From Plumapathes pennacea (taxonomy: Eukaryota > Cnidaria > Anthozoa > Antipatharia > Myriopathidae): 64,000 nucleotides of DNA. Location: NCBI GenBank assembly GCA_964036295.1, contig OZ038473.1, positions 7,471,501-7,535,500 on the forward strand. Reading direction: 5' to 3'. This document shows, piece by piece, positions 1 through 11,532 of the stretch. Position 1 is the stretch's first letter, and each line of letters begins with the position of its first letter. Made by a program: the position numbers and the translations under genes. Under the pieces are notes generated by a model. The model searched no databases and had not been told where the DNA came from. It saw nothing but the letters and a program-made list of their open reading frames with translations.

Positions 1-89
1 TCATGTGATTACCAATCGTCAGCATAAATACGTCATTGTCAACCAATCAGCGCTTGCTGATTTTCGACCTCCTCACACTGTCATTTTCA

Positions 90-370
90 GGGAGTTAATA
101 TAACTCCTTTGTACGAGTTAAAATAACTTCCTATAGTGGAGTTATTTTATTGGAGTTAATACAACCCAACAAAAGGAATTGTTTTAACTCCAGGTTGCCT
201 CTTGTCTGCCGACCCTTCGTGAGAGAGTTATTTTAACTCTGTTGAAGGGAGTAAAAGCAACTCCACAGATATTTAACTACATTTATAGAGTTATTGTAAC
301 TCCATATTTCCAACTGCTAGAGTTACATTGACTCTTTCCTTAAATAACTTCTACCTGGAGCTACATCCTA
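90..370. repeat. Left subterminal palindrome cluster (GGAGTTA/TAACTCC)
   Basis: About ten copies of the half-site GAGTTA or TAACTC occur in both orientations, many pairing into 14-17 bp palindromes spaced 20-40 bp apart. In CACTA elements such arrays bind the transposase. The mirror cluster at 6100-6390 belongs to the other end. Confidence 0.7.
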
Positions 371-2103
371 CCAAAATAATTTAAAGAAAAGAGAACCTTC
401 TTTCATATTTCCTTTAGGCCGTGCAGTTGCAAAAAATATTGATGAGATATAATTTGAACATACGGCACACATCGGAACTCTGCTAAAAATTTATCAGTAT
501 GAACGATTTTGTAGACGAAAGTAAACAGTGCTTCCATAAAGAACGAAAATGAGACTCGAAAGCTCTTTGTTACCGTCATGTGGATATAAAAACCAAAAGA
601 AAGTCTCTTTGTCGTGTACGGCAATCGTGTAAAGAGTCTGGGTACGAGATTGTGTGCCACGCGGTACAACACAGAGAGCATGTGCAGGAGCTTAGGCGCC
701 ATTCTGAAGAAACCGTTGGAATGGGGTTGGTTCTGGTTTGTGTTGGTTTGTTGAGCTCCAAGATTCATTCTGAGGATCGTTTGGGCAAGAAGATGGAAGT
801 AAAAGCCGCAGATTTGTAGATAGGCGGTAAACTATCCGTTCAGTGCCTAGTTTGTCGTTGTTTGGTGCTCTGACTGCCAACGAAACTGCATCGACTGTCT
901 TCGAGCTTCTGTAACGATTTCGCCCTTGCAATTTAAAGATGGACATTCGGATCTAACAACGGGGATAGACATGATCGATTACGAGGAAAGACTTGGCGTT
1001 GGCGTTTCAGAATGAAACGTGGAATACAGTACGAATACAGTACAAAGCGGTGAGTATTCTAAATTTCATTGGAAGTGATCACCTGATTTGATATAATTTT
1101 TATACTGTAATGTTTATATGACTGTTTACAACGGGGAAACTTTGAGTGACCTATGGGATTGCTATACTGAACGCACTCACATGTGTTTGAAGAAAAGCTG
1201 TTTGTCAGCAAGGGCCACAGATTTGACAAAGCAAGACATGTGCTTGCCTACTATCAAGTGCCTGGCTAGGTCCTCACTGCTGATGACTCAACTTCATCTG
1301 GAATACATACCCGTGTACCAAGATCTAGATAATTATCAGATAATCACAGAATTGGGCAATACATGTCACACTGAAACTTGTGCTTTCCTTGTGACTAACA
1401 TCTGCTTATAAAATCCCTTCTTTGTAGGATGATTAGTCAATAGATGACATAATTGAAAAGACAAAGTATCAGAGGATTGTTGGCTCTGGTAGCTTGGTCA
1501 AACTGGACCATCTGTAACTGGTTGCAGAGGGTATCATTGTAATAAAACTACTCACTGTCACTGTTGGGAAGTATTTATGTATTTAACATTCAGTAATCCC
1601 ATTTTGCAAGAAACATTTATGTCTTTATTAGAGGCCAGTCTCCTCGACAACACAGGAGAGGCCAAAAATAGAGTTAGTGTTCAGAAACTACTGAAGGATA
1701 TTGCAAAGGTCTAGCTAAATTATCACTTGAATTATCTTGCTTGTTGGTTCTGGTAGCCTGGCCAAATTGGATCCTCTCTTCCTGGTTGCAGAGGGTACCA
1801 TTAATGAAACTAGGCACTGTTTTCAATATTTGTTTAGTTGGTAATTTATGAAGAAAGTAAGGAATTTGTAAGGAATGTGTTTTTATATTTTTATTATCAC
1901 AACAGATTTGTTCCTGTTTTAATATATATTTTTCAGTTTGTTCAAGACATGTTGTTTGCAGACTTTTCCCATTATGCATGGTTATGTTAGGTTTTATAGG
2001 TTATTTATAGGTTTTTATATGTATTTTTAGTAAACTTGTAAGTAATAGTAATATCTGAATAAAGGGATGATGGCAGGTTGGAGGTTAAGTGCATTTCCTG
2101 TTC
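371..2103. other. Non-coding body of the CACTG-ended element with a 264-bp-offset duplication
   Basis: No convincing gene is seen. Segments 1479-1560 and 1743-1832 are diverged copies of each other (shared words such as TCTGGTAGC and GGTTGCAGAGGGTA), offset by about 264 bases. The short open frames here have no recognisable domain and unremarkable composition. Confidence 0.5.
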
Positions 2104-2262
2104 TGTAATAATATCGAGTAAAGATAAACTCGAAGGCAAACGTGTTTTAATGTTCACTCCAAACCGACGCTACGAAAGTGGCACAGACTTCGTTAATAGA
2201 ATATCTAATCAGATAAAACGTGTCCCTACGGACAACCGCTGGCTTTACTAACATTTTATAAT
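2104..2262 (-). repeat. 3' LTR of the Gypsy element
   Basis: Matches 5918-6076 almost base for base, including the shared segment AAACTCGAAGGCAAACGTG. Small differences between the two LTRs (such as GAGTAAAG against GAGCAAAG) show an old insertion. Confidence 0.85.
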
Positions 2263-2414
2263 GCCCTCCCTTTTATGGAAGAATAAACAAAATAACGTAC
2301 TCTCTGCAAAATGCATGAATGTAGTGTTAGATATGGTTAGATAGGGTTCACGGCCTTTACAACGTTTAAGACAAAGTCTTTCAAATGCGAAGGCAATCGT
2401 CGTATGCGTTCCAA

Positions 2415-3543
2415 TCATCTTGGCTCTTGGACTTTCCTTGCAGAGGACTCGCAGGCTGCAGTTTCCTTGGACTTGACAGGGGTGGGTTGACTGGTCTCTG
2501 GCTCGGCTGCCGCCTGCGGCGGCTCGGAGGTCTCAGGGGTTGGTTTATCAAGGGCGTCAATCAGAGATCCACGGGCTGGCTCACTGCTTTTCTTGAGGTG
2601 CACCCTGTTCCTTCATAGAACACTTTGTGAGCTTGTATCTCATGACCCTTCATCAAGGCAGCTTCTCACAAAACCTTTTTCCCCTCTTTCTTGCCAAGCT
2701 GCCATGGCTTGACTCTTACAGGATGTCCTGGTTCTAACGGGTCGAGATCGCGGGCACCTCTGTGTAGTAACGCGCTTGCTGTTGTTGACAAAGCGTAGTT
2801 TAGTTTGAGTGTGATCATCGTCAGAAACACTCGGTTTGAGTAATCCAGCAGACATTGGCTCCGTGTCCTTCTGTTCATTAGGCGCTGTACAGGGCTTATC
2901 ATGATGCTCGAAGGTGGTGTGTTTCTGTGGTCCAGCAACGCGATAAACGTGTCAGAGCCGGCCTTTTTGGACTTCATTAGGATTTTCTTGGCCTCCTTCA
3001 CTGCACTCTGCTTTTCCATTGCCTTGGCTGTGGCGAGGGCTGCTGGGGTGGTGTTCATAATCCCACTCTTTGGACAACTGTAAGAAGTCACGCGACACGA
3101 ATTGCGGACCATTGTCCGACACGAGCTCCTCTAGTATGCCGTGTCTTGCAAAATGGGCTTTGAGTTTCTTGATTACCGCTACCGACGTAGTACTTCTGAG
3201 GTGGTCCAGCTCGAACAAGTCACTGTAGTAGTCCGAGGTCACCAAGTAGGTTCTTCCGTCGCTCTTGAAAAGGTCAGCTGAGACATACTGCCATGGCGAC
3301 TTGGCGCTTCATGACTCATGAGCGTCTCCTTGGTCTGGCTCCGCTCATACTCCCTGCAGGCTTCGCAGGTACATGATTCTTGATATCCTCTGTTATAACC
3401 GGCCAATAAAGACACTCGCGGGCTCTGTTGAGAGAGCCATTAACACGCAGATGTGGGTTGTGGATTCTCTTGAGCAGCTCGCCTCTTGCAGCTCGTGGAA
3501 CCTTCGCCTTTGAAGGTAAGTCCGTCTTAAACAGACTTTTCAT
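2415..3543 (-). pseudogene. Gypsy integrase and C-terminal tail, frame-broken
   Basis: The zinc-binding region is at 3316-3543 (HNPHLRVNGSLNRARECLYWP followed out of frame by CEAC). The catalytic core is at 2952-3245, with the first Asp near DYYSDLFELD, the second in SDNGPQF and the Glu in QGNGKAE, which is the D,D-35-E pattern of retroviral-type integrases. The remaining tail (2415-3112) is Pro/Glu-rich and low in complexity. Frames switch at about 3245 and 2960, so the protein is not intact. Confidence 0.85.
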
Positions 3544-3620
3544 CTCTTATTATAAAACACGGAGAGATGATATCTGGCAGGGCACTCTTGTGTTCAGCCA
3601 GCCCCGTTGAATAACAGCCT

Positions 3621-4721
3621 TTAGAACTTGAAGGGACTTGTCCGTATCTGTCTCACGCTCTGGCTGCTGTCACATTGGATTTCCAGCATTTCAGCGGACC
3701 TGTAGTAAGCCAAAACGGGTGCACTAGAAATCACGTTCTTAACTTCGTTCCAAGCCTTCTCCTGAACGTCACCCCAGCAACATTGCACTTCTTTGTGTAT
3801 GAGCTCCCGTAGGGGTTTCATAACATCAGACAAATGAGAAAGAAAACGACTGAGGTAGTTGACCATGCCATTCAGACGTAGAATGTCATCTCGTTTCTCT
3901 GGACGTGGCATTTCTGTAATTGTTCTGACCTTCTCTGGATCAGGTTTTAAACCCTCGGTGGTTAGGAAGTGTCCATGAAATGGGACTTCCTTGCTCTTGA
4001 ATTCCATCTTCTTACTGTTAAGTGTTATGCCCCTTTGTTGACATTTAGACATAAAAACCCCCCAGGTTGTCGTCATGGTTGAGTACGTTTGTGCCATAAA
4101 TCAGGACATCATCCGCAATGCACTTCACACAAGGGAGACCTTCTAGTTCCTGGTGGAGACTTGGAATATTACACTTGACACGCTGAGACCAAAAGGCAGA
4201 CGAAGCCAACGATATCGCCCATATGAAGTGGCAAAGGTTGTGAGCATATTGGACTCATTATCCAATTCCAGGTGCCAGAAAGCTGACGCTAGGTCGGCTT
4301 TGGTGAACACGCGTGCATCCGTCAGGTCTGGCAACAAATCCTCAATAACAAGAATTTGTTAATGTTCCCTTTTCAAAGCAGCATTTAAGGGCTTTGGATC
4401 GATACAAACACGTAGCTCACCAGACTTCTTTATGGCAACCACGATTTGACTGACCCACTCGGGTGGTTCATCAACAGGAGTGATGACGTTCAGGGTTTCC
4501 AGCCTCCGAAGCTCCTCCTTGAACTTCTCCTTCACAGAGACAGGTACCTTTCTCGCTGCGAGAACAACAGGCTTACACTCAGGATCCACTTGCAGGTGAA
4601 CCTTTCCAGAAAGTGTTCCGAGGTCTTTGTTGAAAACATCTGCGTACTTGACTATCAAGTCATCATCCGAATTCTCCAGAGTATTGACAAAATTCTCCTT
4701 ATGGACTGTCAACAGCTTCAT
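3621..4721 (-). pseudogene. Gypsy reverse transcriptase / RNase H, frame-broken
   Basis: Three consecutive open pieces give the RT in order. At 4359-4721 is the fingers region with PEWVSQIVVAIKKSGELRVC. At 4143-4337 is the segment FTKADLASAFWHLELD with the first catalytic Asp, then RWLRLPFGLS. At about 4085-4140 the catalytic box reads IADDVLIYG (ADD where YxDD is usual). At 3621-4097 the connection and start of RNase H follow (GHFLTTEGLKPDPEKV, LNGMVNYLSRFLSHLSD, APVLAYY). The layout is typical of K02A2.6-like Gypsy elements. The frame changes at about 4340 and 4140 break it. Confidence 0.88.
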
Positions 4722-5416
4722 CTTCTAAGTGGCATTCAAACCGAGTAATGGTGTAAGGTTTTCTTTCACGATTAAAAACCTGACCTTATATTTGTCATTG
4801 TTCTTAGGGTTCAAAACTGGAAGGGCACAGCTTCCAATGGGCTTGACTTTGGCACCATTCCACATGACCAGGGTCTGTGAACACGGGGTGAATTACATAT
4901 CTGAGCGGTAAAATGTTCGCACTCGCCCCGCAGTCAATTTGAAATTTGATATATAGGGCTTTCTTTGGCCAACATCTTGGCAAACACAGCTTTTTCTTTG
5001 ACAGCTTGTACCCTCACGATGCTGATATCTTCAAGTTTTTCTTCGCTCTCGATGCTGTAAACTGATGTCTTTTTGCATTTCTTAGCAAAATGGTTCTTTT
5101 CTTTACAATGGTTGCAAGTCTTGCACCACGCTGGACATCTCTTCTTGCCCGGTGCGTGCTCATACCCACAAAAATTGCAGGAAATCTTCTTTCCAGATTG
5201 TGCATTCAGGGTATCTTCTGGGGTTGTTTGCTTCTTTGACTTGGGTTTCACTTGATGTATGTCCACTGGTTCCGACAGGAATTTCACCTGCCTTTTGGTG
5301 ACCTCTTTATTGCGGCAGATATCTATGCAGCGATTTAGGGTTAGATCTCGTACTCTGAGAAGCTTCCTTGTGGTATGCTCATTCTTGATTCCAAGGACAC
5401 TGCGATCGCGTATCAA
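4722..5416 (-). pseudogene. Gypsy gag C-terminus with zinc knuckles and protease remnant
   Basis: The open part (4934-5416) is a basic, lysine-rich gag segment with a canonical CCHC knuckle (C-x2-C-x4-H-x4-C, CNHCKEKNHFAKKC) preceded by a second cysteine cluster beginning CNFCGYEH. It would bind the genomic RNA. Running on, the frame shows IDCGASANIL, the aspartic-protease active-site loop with DCG in place of the usual DTG; a stop and frame change follow before LLGL near 4745. The gag N-terminus upstream (5417-5917) is not open. The element could not produce an intact polyprotein. Confidence 0.8.
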
Positions 5417-5917
5417 GCTGTCACGTAAACAATCGCAAAAATTGCATGTTTTTTGCTAGCGTCTTCAATTAAGCGACAAAGCTGTCCACCAACTCGGTTG
5501 AGAGCTTGTCTCTCTTGTTGAAACAGTACCTTTCAAAGATCTCATTTACTTCGCCAATGCAGTACTTCTCCATTTTTTCATCACTGTACGCCAGTCGCTC
5601 GGGTCTTCTCCGATGGCGTAGCTGAGAGTTTTGATGATCTTTAAACCATCGTGGCCAATCGCGTGTTTAAACATTGCCAACTGGTACCCCGGGCTTTCTC
5701 GATTTAATTTGGAGGTGATTGCATAGTTATTGTATTTCTCCTTCCATAGTTTCCAATTTGCGGCAATTTCTCTTGTGCTCTTTAAGTCAAGCTGTTGGGC
5801 GGCAAAATCTGTTGAAATAATGCTGCTTGATTGGGTGCTGTGCCAGAGCTTTCATCTTGCGACATGTTGTGGATGGTTTAACTTGTCCACGACTGGTGCT
5901 GCCCACCGCTGCCACCA

Positions 5918-6076
5918 TGTAAAAATATCGAGCAAAGACAAACTCGAAGGCAAACGTGTTTTAATGTTCACTCCAAACCGACGCTACGAAAGTTGCACAG
6001 ACTTCGTTAATAGAATATCTAGTCAGATAAAGCGTGTCCTAGGGACAACCGCTGGCTCTAGTTATATTTTATAACA
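5918..6076 (-). repeat. 5' LTR of the Gypsy element
   Basis: Direct copy of 2104-2262. It starts TGTAAAAATATCG and ends ATAACA on the plus strand. The putative primer-binding site abuts its inner edge at about 5902-5917. Confidence 0.85.
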
Positions 6077-6099
6077 TGTTTTACCTGAACAAAAGTTGA

Positions 6100-6390
6100 G
6101 TTGACTTAACTCTCATAGGTGAGTTAAATATTTTGGGAGTTAAAACAACACCCGGAAAAGAGTTATTTTTTTACCTTTTTTAAGTTGCTCCAATTATGGG
6201 GCTAAAGTAACTCCAAAGGAGTCAATTTTACTCCATACTTTGGAGTTATAACAACTCTAATAGAGGAGTCATTTTAACTCCTTGGTGGAGTTAATCTAAC
6301 TCCAAGTTTAGGTGGAGTTAAAACAACTCCAAAAACTGGAGATATTTTTTACCTTTTTTAACTCCACTTTTGGAGTTAAAATAACTCCTT
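6100..6390. repeat. Right subterminal palindrome cluster (GGAGTTA/TAACTCC)
   Basis: Mirror of the cluster at 90-370, with at least eight palindromic pairs such as GGAGTTAAAATAACTCC near the right end of the element. It borders the right terminus at 6403. Confidence 0.7.
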
Positions 6391-6403
6391 TAAAATGACA
6401 GTG

Positions 6404-8271
6404 CAAACACTATACTCCTCCCTTTTCAGGGCGGGGGCAATAAGGACGCCACAGGAAAGCATCTTCAGTTTTATAGCATCCTAGAATACGGATTCGGCAT
6501 GAATATAATCCATGAAATTTATTATTAGGTATAGCTGTTATTTCATTCTCTAGTTAGGTAGAATTTACTGGTTCTAAATAGAACGAGTTACTTTGATGTG
6601 TTTCGTGAATATATTCTGAAAAGTGACGTTTCAAGTGGCATACATTAGCTGCTAACTTGTCCTTTTTGAGGCGAAATGCTGGCTGGGAATATCAGGCAAT
6701 GCTAGTGGGGCTTGGGTTAGCCGATCGTCGTTTCCTTTTTTAAGTGTACTTATAGGTTTGGAAGACCTTTTGCGATGGATTAACTTGTCTATACCTTCCC
6801 AAGTTTTCTTCATGCTGTTTACGTTATTGTGAAAATAGGATTATAGCTTATTACTAATACGGAAAAGGGTTGAGACTTTATTCCTGTACTACTTATATTT
6901 ATCTTTATCACCTGAGTGCATGGAACAGTTTGTTTTTTGATTTGTATTGACGTCCTTATTCCTTTCGTTATACAAGGTTTATCGCGGAGTTTGATTTTGC
7001 ATGGTTTAGGTTTATCTCTAGCCGAGTGCATGATACAAAACTGTGAGAAGTGATCGCTGACATAATTCAGTTATATTGTTTACAAATATGTTGTGTATAA
7101 GAGTAGCTGAATTATCGTGAACTCGAGATGGTTTGTCAGTTGTTGAAATAAAAGAACAGCTTTGTGAAGAAAGCAGAACATTATGGCTACAGTTGCATTT
7201 GTCGAGCTATATTGAAGTATCTCATGATATAAACAGATTTACCGGTGGTAAGACTGGAAACAATCTGGTAAGTTGTATTGTCTGTATATTACGCCACAAA
7301 TGATGTTTTTTGTCTGGAAATTAAATTCAACCTAAGGTACCTGGAGTGCTTCATTAGAACACTTTTCTATAGCTGTGTAATTAAGATTATCATCAATATA
7401 CATTTCAACACCTCTAGCAGCCAATGGTGTTGGAACAAATTCAAATTTTACAATCGAAGACATATAGGTTAGCTTTGATAATTTTTGTTTCAGTTATGCC
7501 AATTACACTAAAGTTAAAATCTATTTCGGTAAGCGAATGTACTTGGAGATTTTCATAATTGCGCTTTAAGCTTTTGTGGAAAAATGAAAAACAAAGCAAC
7601 AGTTACGTAACTAGATAATGTAGATTTAAGCTATGCAAAGATGTGAGGGAAGTAATATCGACTCCGTAAAGTTGTTCAGTACCATTGGTGTCTGGATTGA
7701 TACTAGAATCTAGAGTAATATAAACGTAAATACTATAAAGGTTTTGCTACCGAGCCAGAACGATGCAGCAGTCATATTCCAGTATATATCTCGATTTGAG
7801 TCGGGATGTCGGTATGGATTTCAGTGCCTCGCTAGCCCCTGTTGCACCCCGCAGAATCTGAGCCCTCACTCTTCAATGAGCTGCTCCCGCATATTATCAG
7901 ACCACGTGCGGTTGCTATCCACTTGACTAAGGAAGACAGAAGTCGAACCATATGTTTCCGTCTTTTACGGACAAAAAATGCGACTTAATGCTGCTAAATG
8001 TGGAAGGTTATCTCCTCAAAACACAGGTCCGAAAAGCGTACGTGAAGCTATTTGCTAGATGATGATCGTCTATGATAGTGCATAAGGTCTAACTATCACT
8101 GAATATTATCACCGTTTGATTGGAGTTTTACACTATGCCAGCTACGTACTATGCATGACGAAACACAAATGCACAAACAAGACAGTTTATTATATGATTA
8201 TTTTGAGGTGATCGACATAAAAGGAACAAAGTATAGCTTACCAAATATTTCAAGTCGTTCTGTAAATTTCT
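6404..8271. other. No gene seen
   Basis: AT-rich, non-repetitive sequence. Open frames are short (at most about 80 codons), lack domain-like composition and are interrupted on all frames. I recognise no element ends. Confidence 0.4.
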
Positions 8272-8938
8272 GCGAGGTAAGCCAGATTTTGACTCGTTAT
8301 AATAGTTTCGTATTAACGTTACACACTCCAGCTAAACAAACCTGTTTCTCGTGCTCTTCGAACGGTGGTGAAAAGGATTCACAGTAAACTTCCTATCGAT
8401 TTTTCATTAGCAACAAAACCTGCTTTTACTTTATAAACAAGCAATTCAGACATACCACAGTCGATCTGCATCTGCAATTATGTCATGAAATTATGTGTCA
8501 ACAAACATATCATGCAAGGTAAACCGGATTTTGACTCGTTATAATAGTTTCGTATTAACGTAACACACTCCAGCCATGCAAGCAAACCTGTTTCTCGTGC
8601 TCTTCGAACGGTGGTGAAAAGCATTCACAGTAAAATTTCCTGTCAATTTTTCATTAGCAACAAAACCCGCTTTTACTTTTATAAACAAGCAACTCAGACA
8701 TACCACGGTCTATCTGCATCTGCAGTTATGTCATGAAATCATGTGTCAACAAACATATCATGCTAGGTAAACCGGATTTTGACTCGTTATAATAGTTTCG
8801 TAACGTAACACACTCCAGCCAAACAATCCGCAACAAATAATCCGCTCGAGACAATTTTGTAATCAAACAACTCAGACATGCCACAGTCAATCTGCATCTG
8901 CAATTATGTCATGAAATCATGTGTCAACAAGCATATCA
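8272..8938. repeat. Tandem repeat, about 245-bp unit, 2.7 copies
   Basis: The phrase GGATTTTGACTCGTTATAAT (or one base different) recurs at about 8284, 8526 and 8772, each followed by the same string including TCTTCGAACGGTGGTGAAAA and CTGCATCTGC. The third unit has lost about 75 bases. Satellite or minisatellite-like; no coding signal. Confidence 0.8.
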
Positions 8939-9648
8939 GCGAACGCAATAAGACTCGGAATAAGCTTTACCTTTGCCAAAACATATGTCATGGTCACACC
9001 ATACAGCTGTGTTCCTTCTTTCGTGAGCGGGGCGTATATTCGCAAATGTGTCCAGAAATGTCGCTCTGAAAGTGAATCTGTGTCACCTGTTTGCTAGATA
9101 CTACGGATATGTCAGCTAGGGGCTGAAGGGGAAGCAGATTTCCACATACAACCAAAGAATCGGCAACACTCATAGCCGCTATTAAATAGAGCCTTGATTC
9201 TCTACGTGCGAGAGAGCCATATTTAGAAGACCCCTCCCTGGAGAGGTAATTTAGCATCTGACATTCTGTCGCTAATTTATAACATTAGCACGGAAACCCT
9301 TTACTGGAAATCTCTCTCTGCATTCTTTGTGTAAAGTAGATAATAAAAGACAAACTTTCTCACAGGTCCTGCACCACGGCGGCTTTTATATGGATAACAC
9401 TTCATGCCCCTCCCCCCTCAGAAGTTTTTGCCACCTAGAGGGGGAACATTTTATTGACCTAATGAGGTATGCCGAACGGCTGTTCGTCCGAGGCGCTGAC
9501 AAAGAAGCTTTCTACCACAACACACTAGTTTCTCGCTCTCTGATTGGTCGATTTACCGTGGTAAATGAGAGTCCAGACAACGATGCTGACGCCAACATTC
9601 GTGTCGCCAGCATTCATGTTTCAGAGGCTTCCTTTTAATAATTTGAAC
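8939..9648. other. Upstream region of the Crypton-like gene, no separate gene
   Basis: No domain-bearing frame. The stretch just upstream of 9649 (TCTCGCTCTCTGATTGGTCG, GGTAAATGAGAGTCC) shares the theme of the foldback element at 11352-11532, so element and repeat ends may be interleaved here. Confidence 0.35.
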
Positions 9649-11133
9649 ATGGATAATTTTGAGTGCTTCCCGACTTTTGAACTCGGTATAAACGTCTTAG
9701 CAGATTTCGACAGCTTTGACACAACGGATGACGAATTAATTGAACACGCTGAGATGGCAGAGAAAACCCAAACCGAAAGCCTGGTCGAGACTAACAAATT
9801 AGTGTCGGAAAACACTCGCTTTGCATTGTTAACCGATGAGGACCTGACGGCGATAATTAGCAGCGCTGAGGCAAAGGGAACAAAGAAGAATACAAAGTGG
9901 ATAGTCAACACAATCGAAGGTAAACATATTTATTAAATATGTCATGGTTAATATATTTTAAAGCTGTACTTACAAAGTTCTGCTGTTGTTTACATTGCAG
10001 AATGGTGCCGTGACCGCGAGCTACCCAGCAACTTATTGACAATGAGGTACGAAGACATGGACAATGTTCTTCGGAGATTTTACGCCGAGGCTAGGACCAA
10101 GAAGGGTGAAGAATACGGCAGGTCGTCGCTGCTTGGTTTCAGAAATGCAGTTGAGAGACATCTCGCCGCCAACAACCGGGAGGTGAAAATCACCAAGAAT
10201 CCCTTGTTCGCCCGGTCCAACAAAATGCTTGGGTGCAAACTGAAGCTCAACCGCAGACAAGGTAAAGAAAACGTGCAACACAAGGCAGTCATCCAACCAG
10301 AGGATATCGAGAAGCTGAAAAACAGCCCATACTTAAGCTGCAGCGATGCCGCGGGTCTCCTTCGCCGTGTGTGGTTTATCGTTACACTGTTCTGGTGCCG
10401 GCGCGGCTGTGAAGGTCAAAGGCAACTTCGCCGGGATAGTTTCAGGTTTCTAACCGACGCAGACGGCCAGAATTACGCCGAAATGGCCCACGATGTCCAG
10501 ACCAAGAACCACCAGGGAGGAATATCTGAGAAAACCAGCCACGAAAAGCAGACCCGGCTCTACTCGACGGGTCAGATTGATGACTCCTACAGGTGTCTTC
10601 AGAAGTATGTGCAAAAGCTGAACCCAAACCAGCCAGCCTTTTTCCAGCGACCCAAGCCAAAAGCCAATAAATCAGATCAAGTGTGGTACGACAACAGCCC
10701 TCTGGGAGTCAACACGCTGTCGAAAATGATGAAAGAAATCTCGCTCGGCGCTGGCCTTTCACAAATCTACACAAATCACTGTGTTAGAGTGACGGCCATC
10801 ACAATTTGGTCCAACGCCGAAGTGCCTTCTCGCCACATAATGTCGATCTCTGGTCACGCCAACGAACAGAGTACTGCAAGCTATAACTCAAGACCATCGG
10901 CTCAACAACTGAAGAACTGCTCAAACATCCTCTCCGATGCACTAGTTGGCCGAGCACCGACTTCAACTGCAGTTGTTCCAGCGACATCTTCGGGTTCGTC
11001 TTCAACTAACACAGTTCATCTTTGTGCTTCAAACACCAGCGCTATGTCCTTCCCGAGTGGAATATTCCGTGACTGCACTATTGCAAATGCTAATGTGTAT
11101 ATTCTGCCCCCAAATAACGGCAATGTTGTTTGA
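9649..11133 (+). CDS. Crypton-like tyrosine recombinase (DUF3504 type), two exons
   Basis: Exon 1 is 9649-9919 and exon 2 is 10001-11133, joined across an 81-bp intron with GT at 9920 and AG at 9999; the join keeps the frame through IEEWCRDRELP and gives 467 residues. The first 75 residues are acidic. The middle has the core-binding pattern (MDNVLRRFYAEARTKKG then SLLGFRNAVERHL). The catalytic part shows the box-I Arg in FWCRRGCEGQRQL, the H-x-x-R in NHCVRVTAITIW, a later His in SGHANEQ and the probable nucleophile Tyr in ASYNSRPS. These are the residues of phage-type tyrosine recombinases, and the spacing is that of Crypton elements and of the Crypton-derived DUF3504 proteins (ZMYM2, QRICH1, KIAA1958 relatives). 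The tail is Ser/Thr-rich. The frame is intact, so it is either a recent element or a domesticated copy. The start at 9649 is the first ATG after an in-frame break in similarity; 9565 is an alternative. Confidence 0.82.
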
Positions 11134-11351
11134 ACATTTGTGCACGTTTCGAGAACTTTTGAACTCGCCAAGTTAGTTTTCAAGCTATTGTTGTAATGAC
11201 CAATCAGAAACGCCTATTTCAGGCACTTGAAAAAATAAACCAATCAGATTGCGAGAAAGTTATAGACAATGCTTGCTCTTTTTATCTGTCACGTTTGCGA
11301 CGAAATACAACGAAACTTTGTTGTATATTTCTAATTATTGTGGTAGAAAAC

Positions 11352-11532
11352 AAATTTCCACTGGTTTGCCGTGGTGTGGACTCTTATTTACCACGATTTA
11401 CGTCATCACATGGTCAAAATTAGTTGCGGACTCACTCGGCGAAGCGCCTCGTGAGTCCACAACATTTTGACCATGTGATGACGTAAATCGTGGTAAATAA
11501 GAGTCCACACCACGGCAAACCAGTGGAAATTT
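11352..11532. repeat. Foldback palindrome FB1
   Basis: Two arms of about 75 bp are near-perfect inverted copies (AAATTTCCACTGGTTTGCCG on the left, its complement ending at 11532). The tip is a GC-rich hairpin, CTCGGCGAAGCGCCTCGTG. It would fold into a hairpin of about 90 bp. The tip is shared with FB6, its 59.7-kb twin and the 42.8-kb relic. Confidence 0.85.

Larger units (their letters stand above)
2104..6076 (-). mobile_element. Ty3/Gypsy LTR retrotransposon, decayed
   Basis: Two near-identical direct repeats of about 160 bp (2104-2262 and 5918-6076) begin with TGTAA and end near CA, and bracket gag-pol fragments on the minus strand. Inside the 5' LTR (the right one), the minus strand reads TGGTGGCAGCGGTGGG, a plausible primer-binding site. 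Order on the minus strand is gag zinc knuckles, aspartic protease, reverse transcriptase, RNase H region, integrase: the Ty3/Gypsy order. Every domain is split by frameshifts or stops, so it cannot act alone. Confidence 0.9.
76..6403. mobile_element. CACTG-ended DNA transposon (CACTA/EnSpm-like, non-autonomous), hosting a Gypsy insertion
   Basis: The left end reads CACTGTCATTTT at 76 and the right end reads AATGACAGTG closing at 6403, so the two are inverted. Just inside each end lies a cluster of short imperfect palindromes of the form GGAGTTA...TAACTCC (about 90-370 and 6100-6390). CACT(A/G) termini with dense subterminal repeats are the hallmark of the CACTA/EnSpm superfamily. A 2-bp CA flanks both ends and may be the target duplication. 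No transposase is visible; the body is non-coding apart from the nested LTR retrotransposon at 2104-6076. The superfamily assignment is inference; the inverted ends are seen directly. Confidence 0.6.

Noticed and set aside
403..946. Gene on the minus strand within 403-946
   Set aside because: Three overlapping frames of similar length on both strands, no domain, no splice-consistent continuation.
8272..8938. CRISPR-like array
   Set aside because: Units are 245 bp direct repeats without short spacers, in a eukaryotic genome: a satellite.
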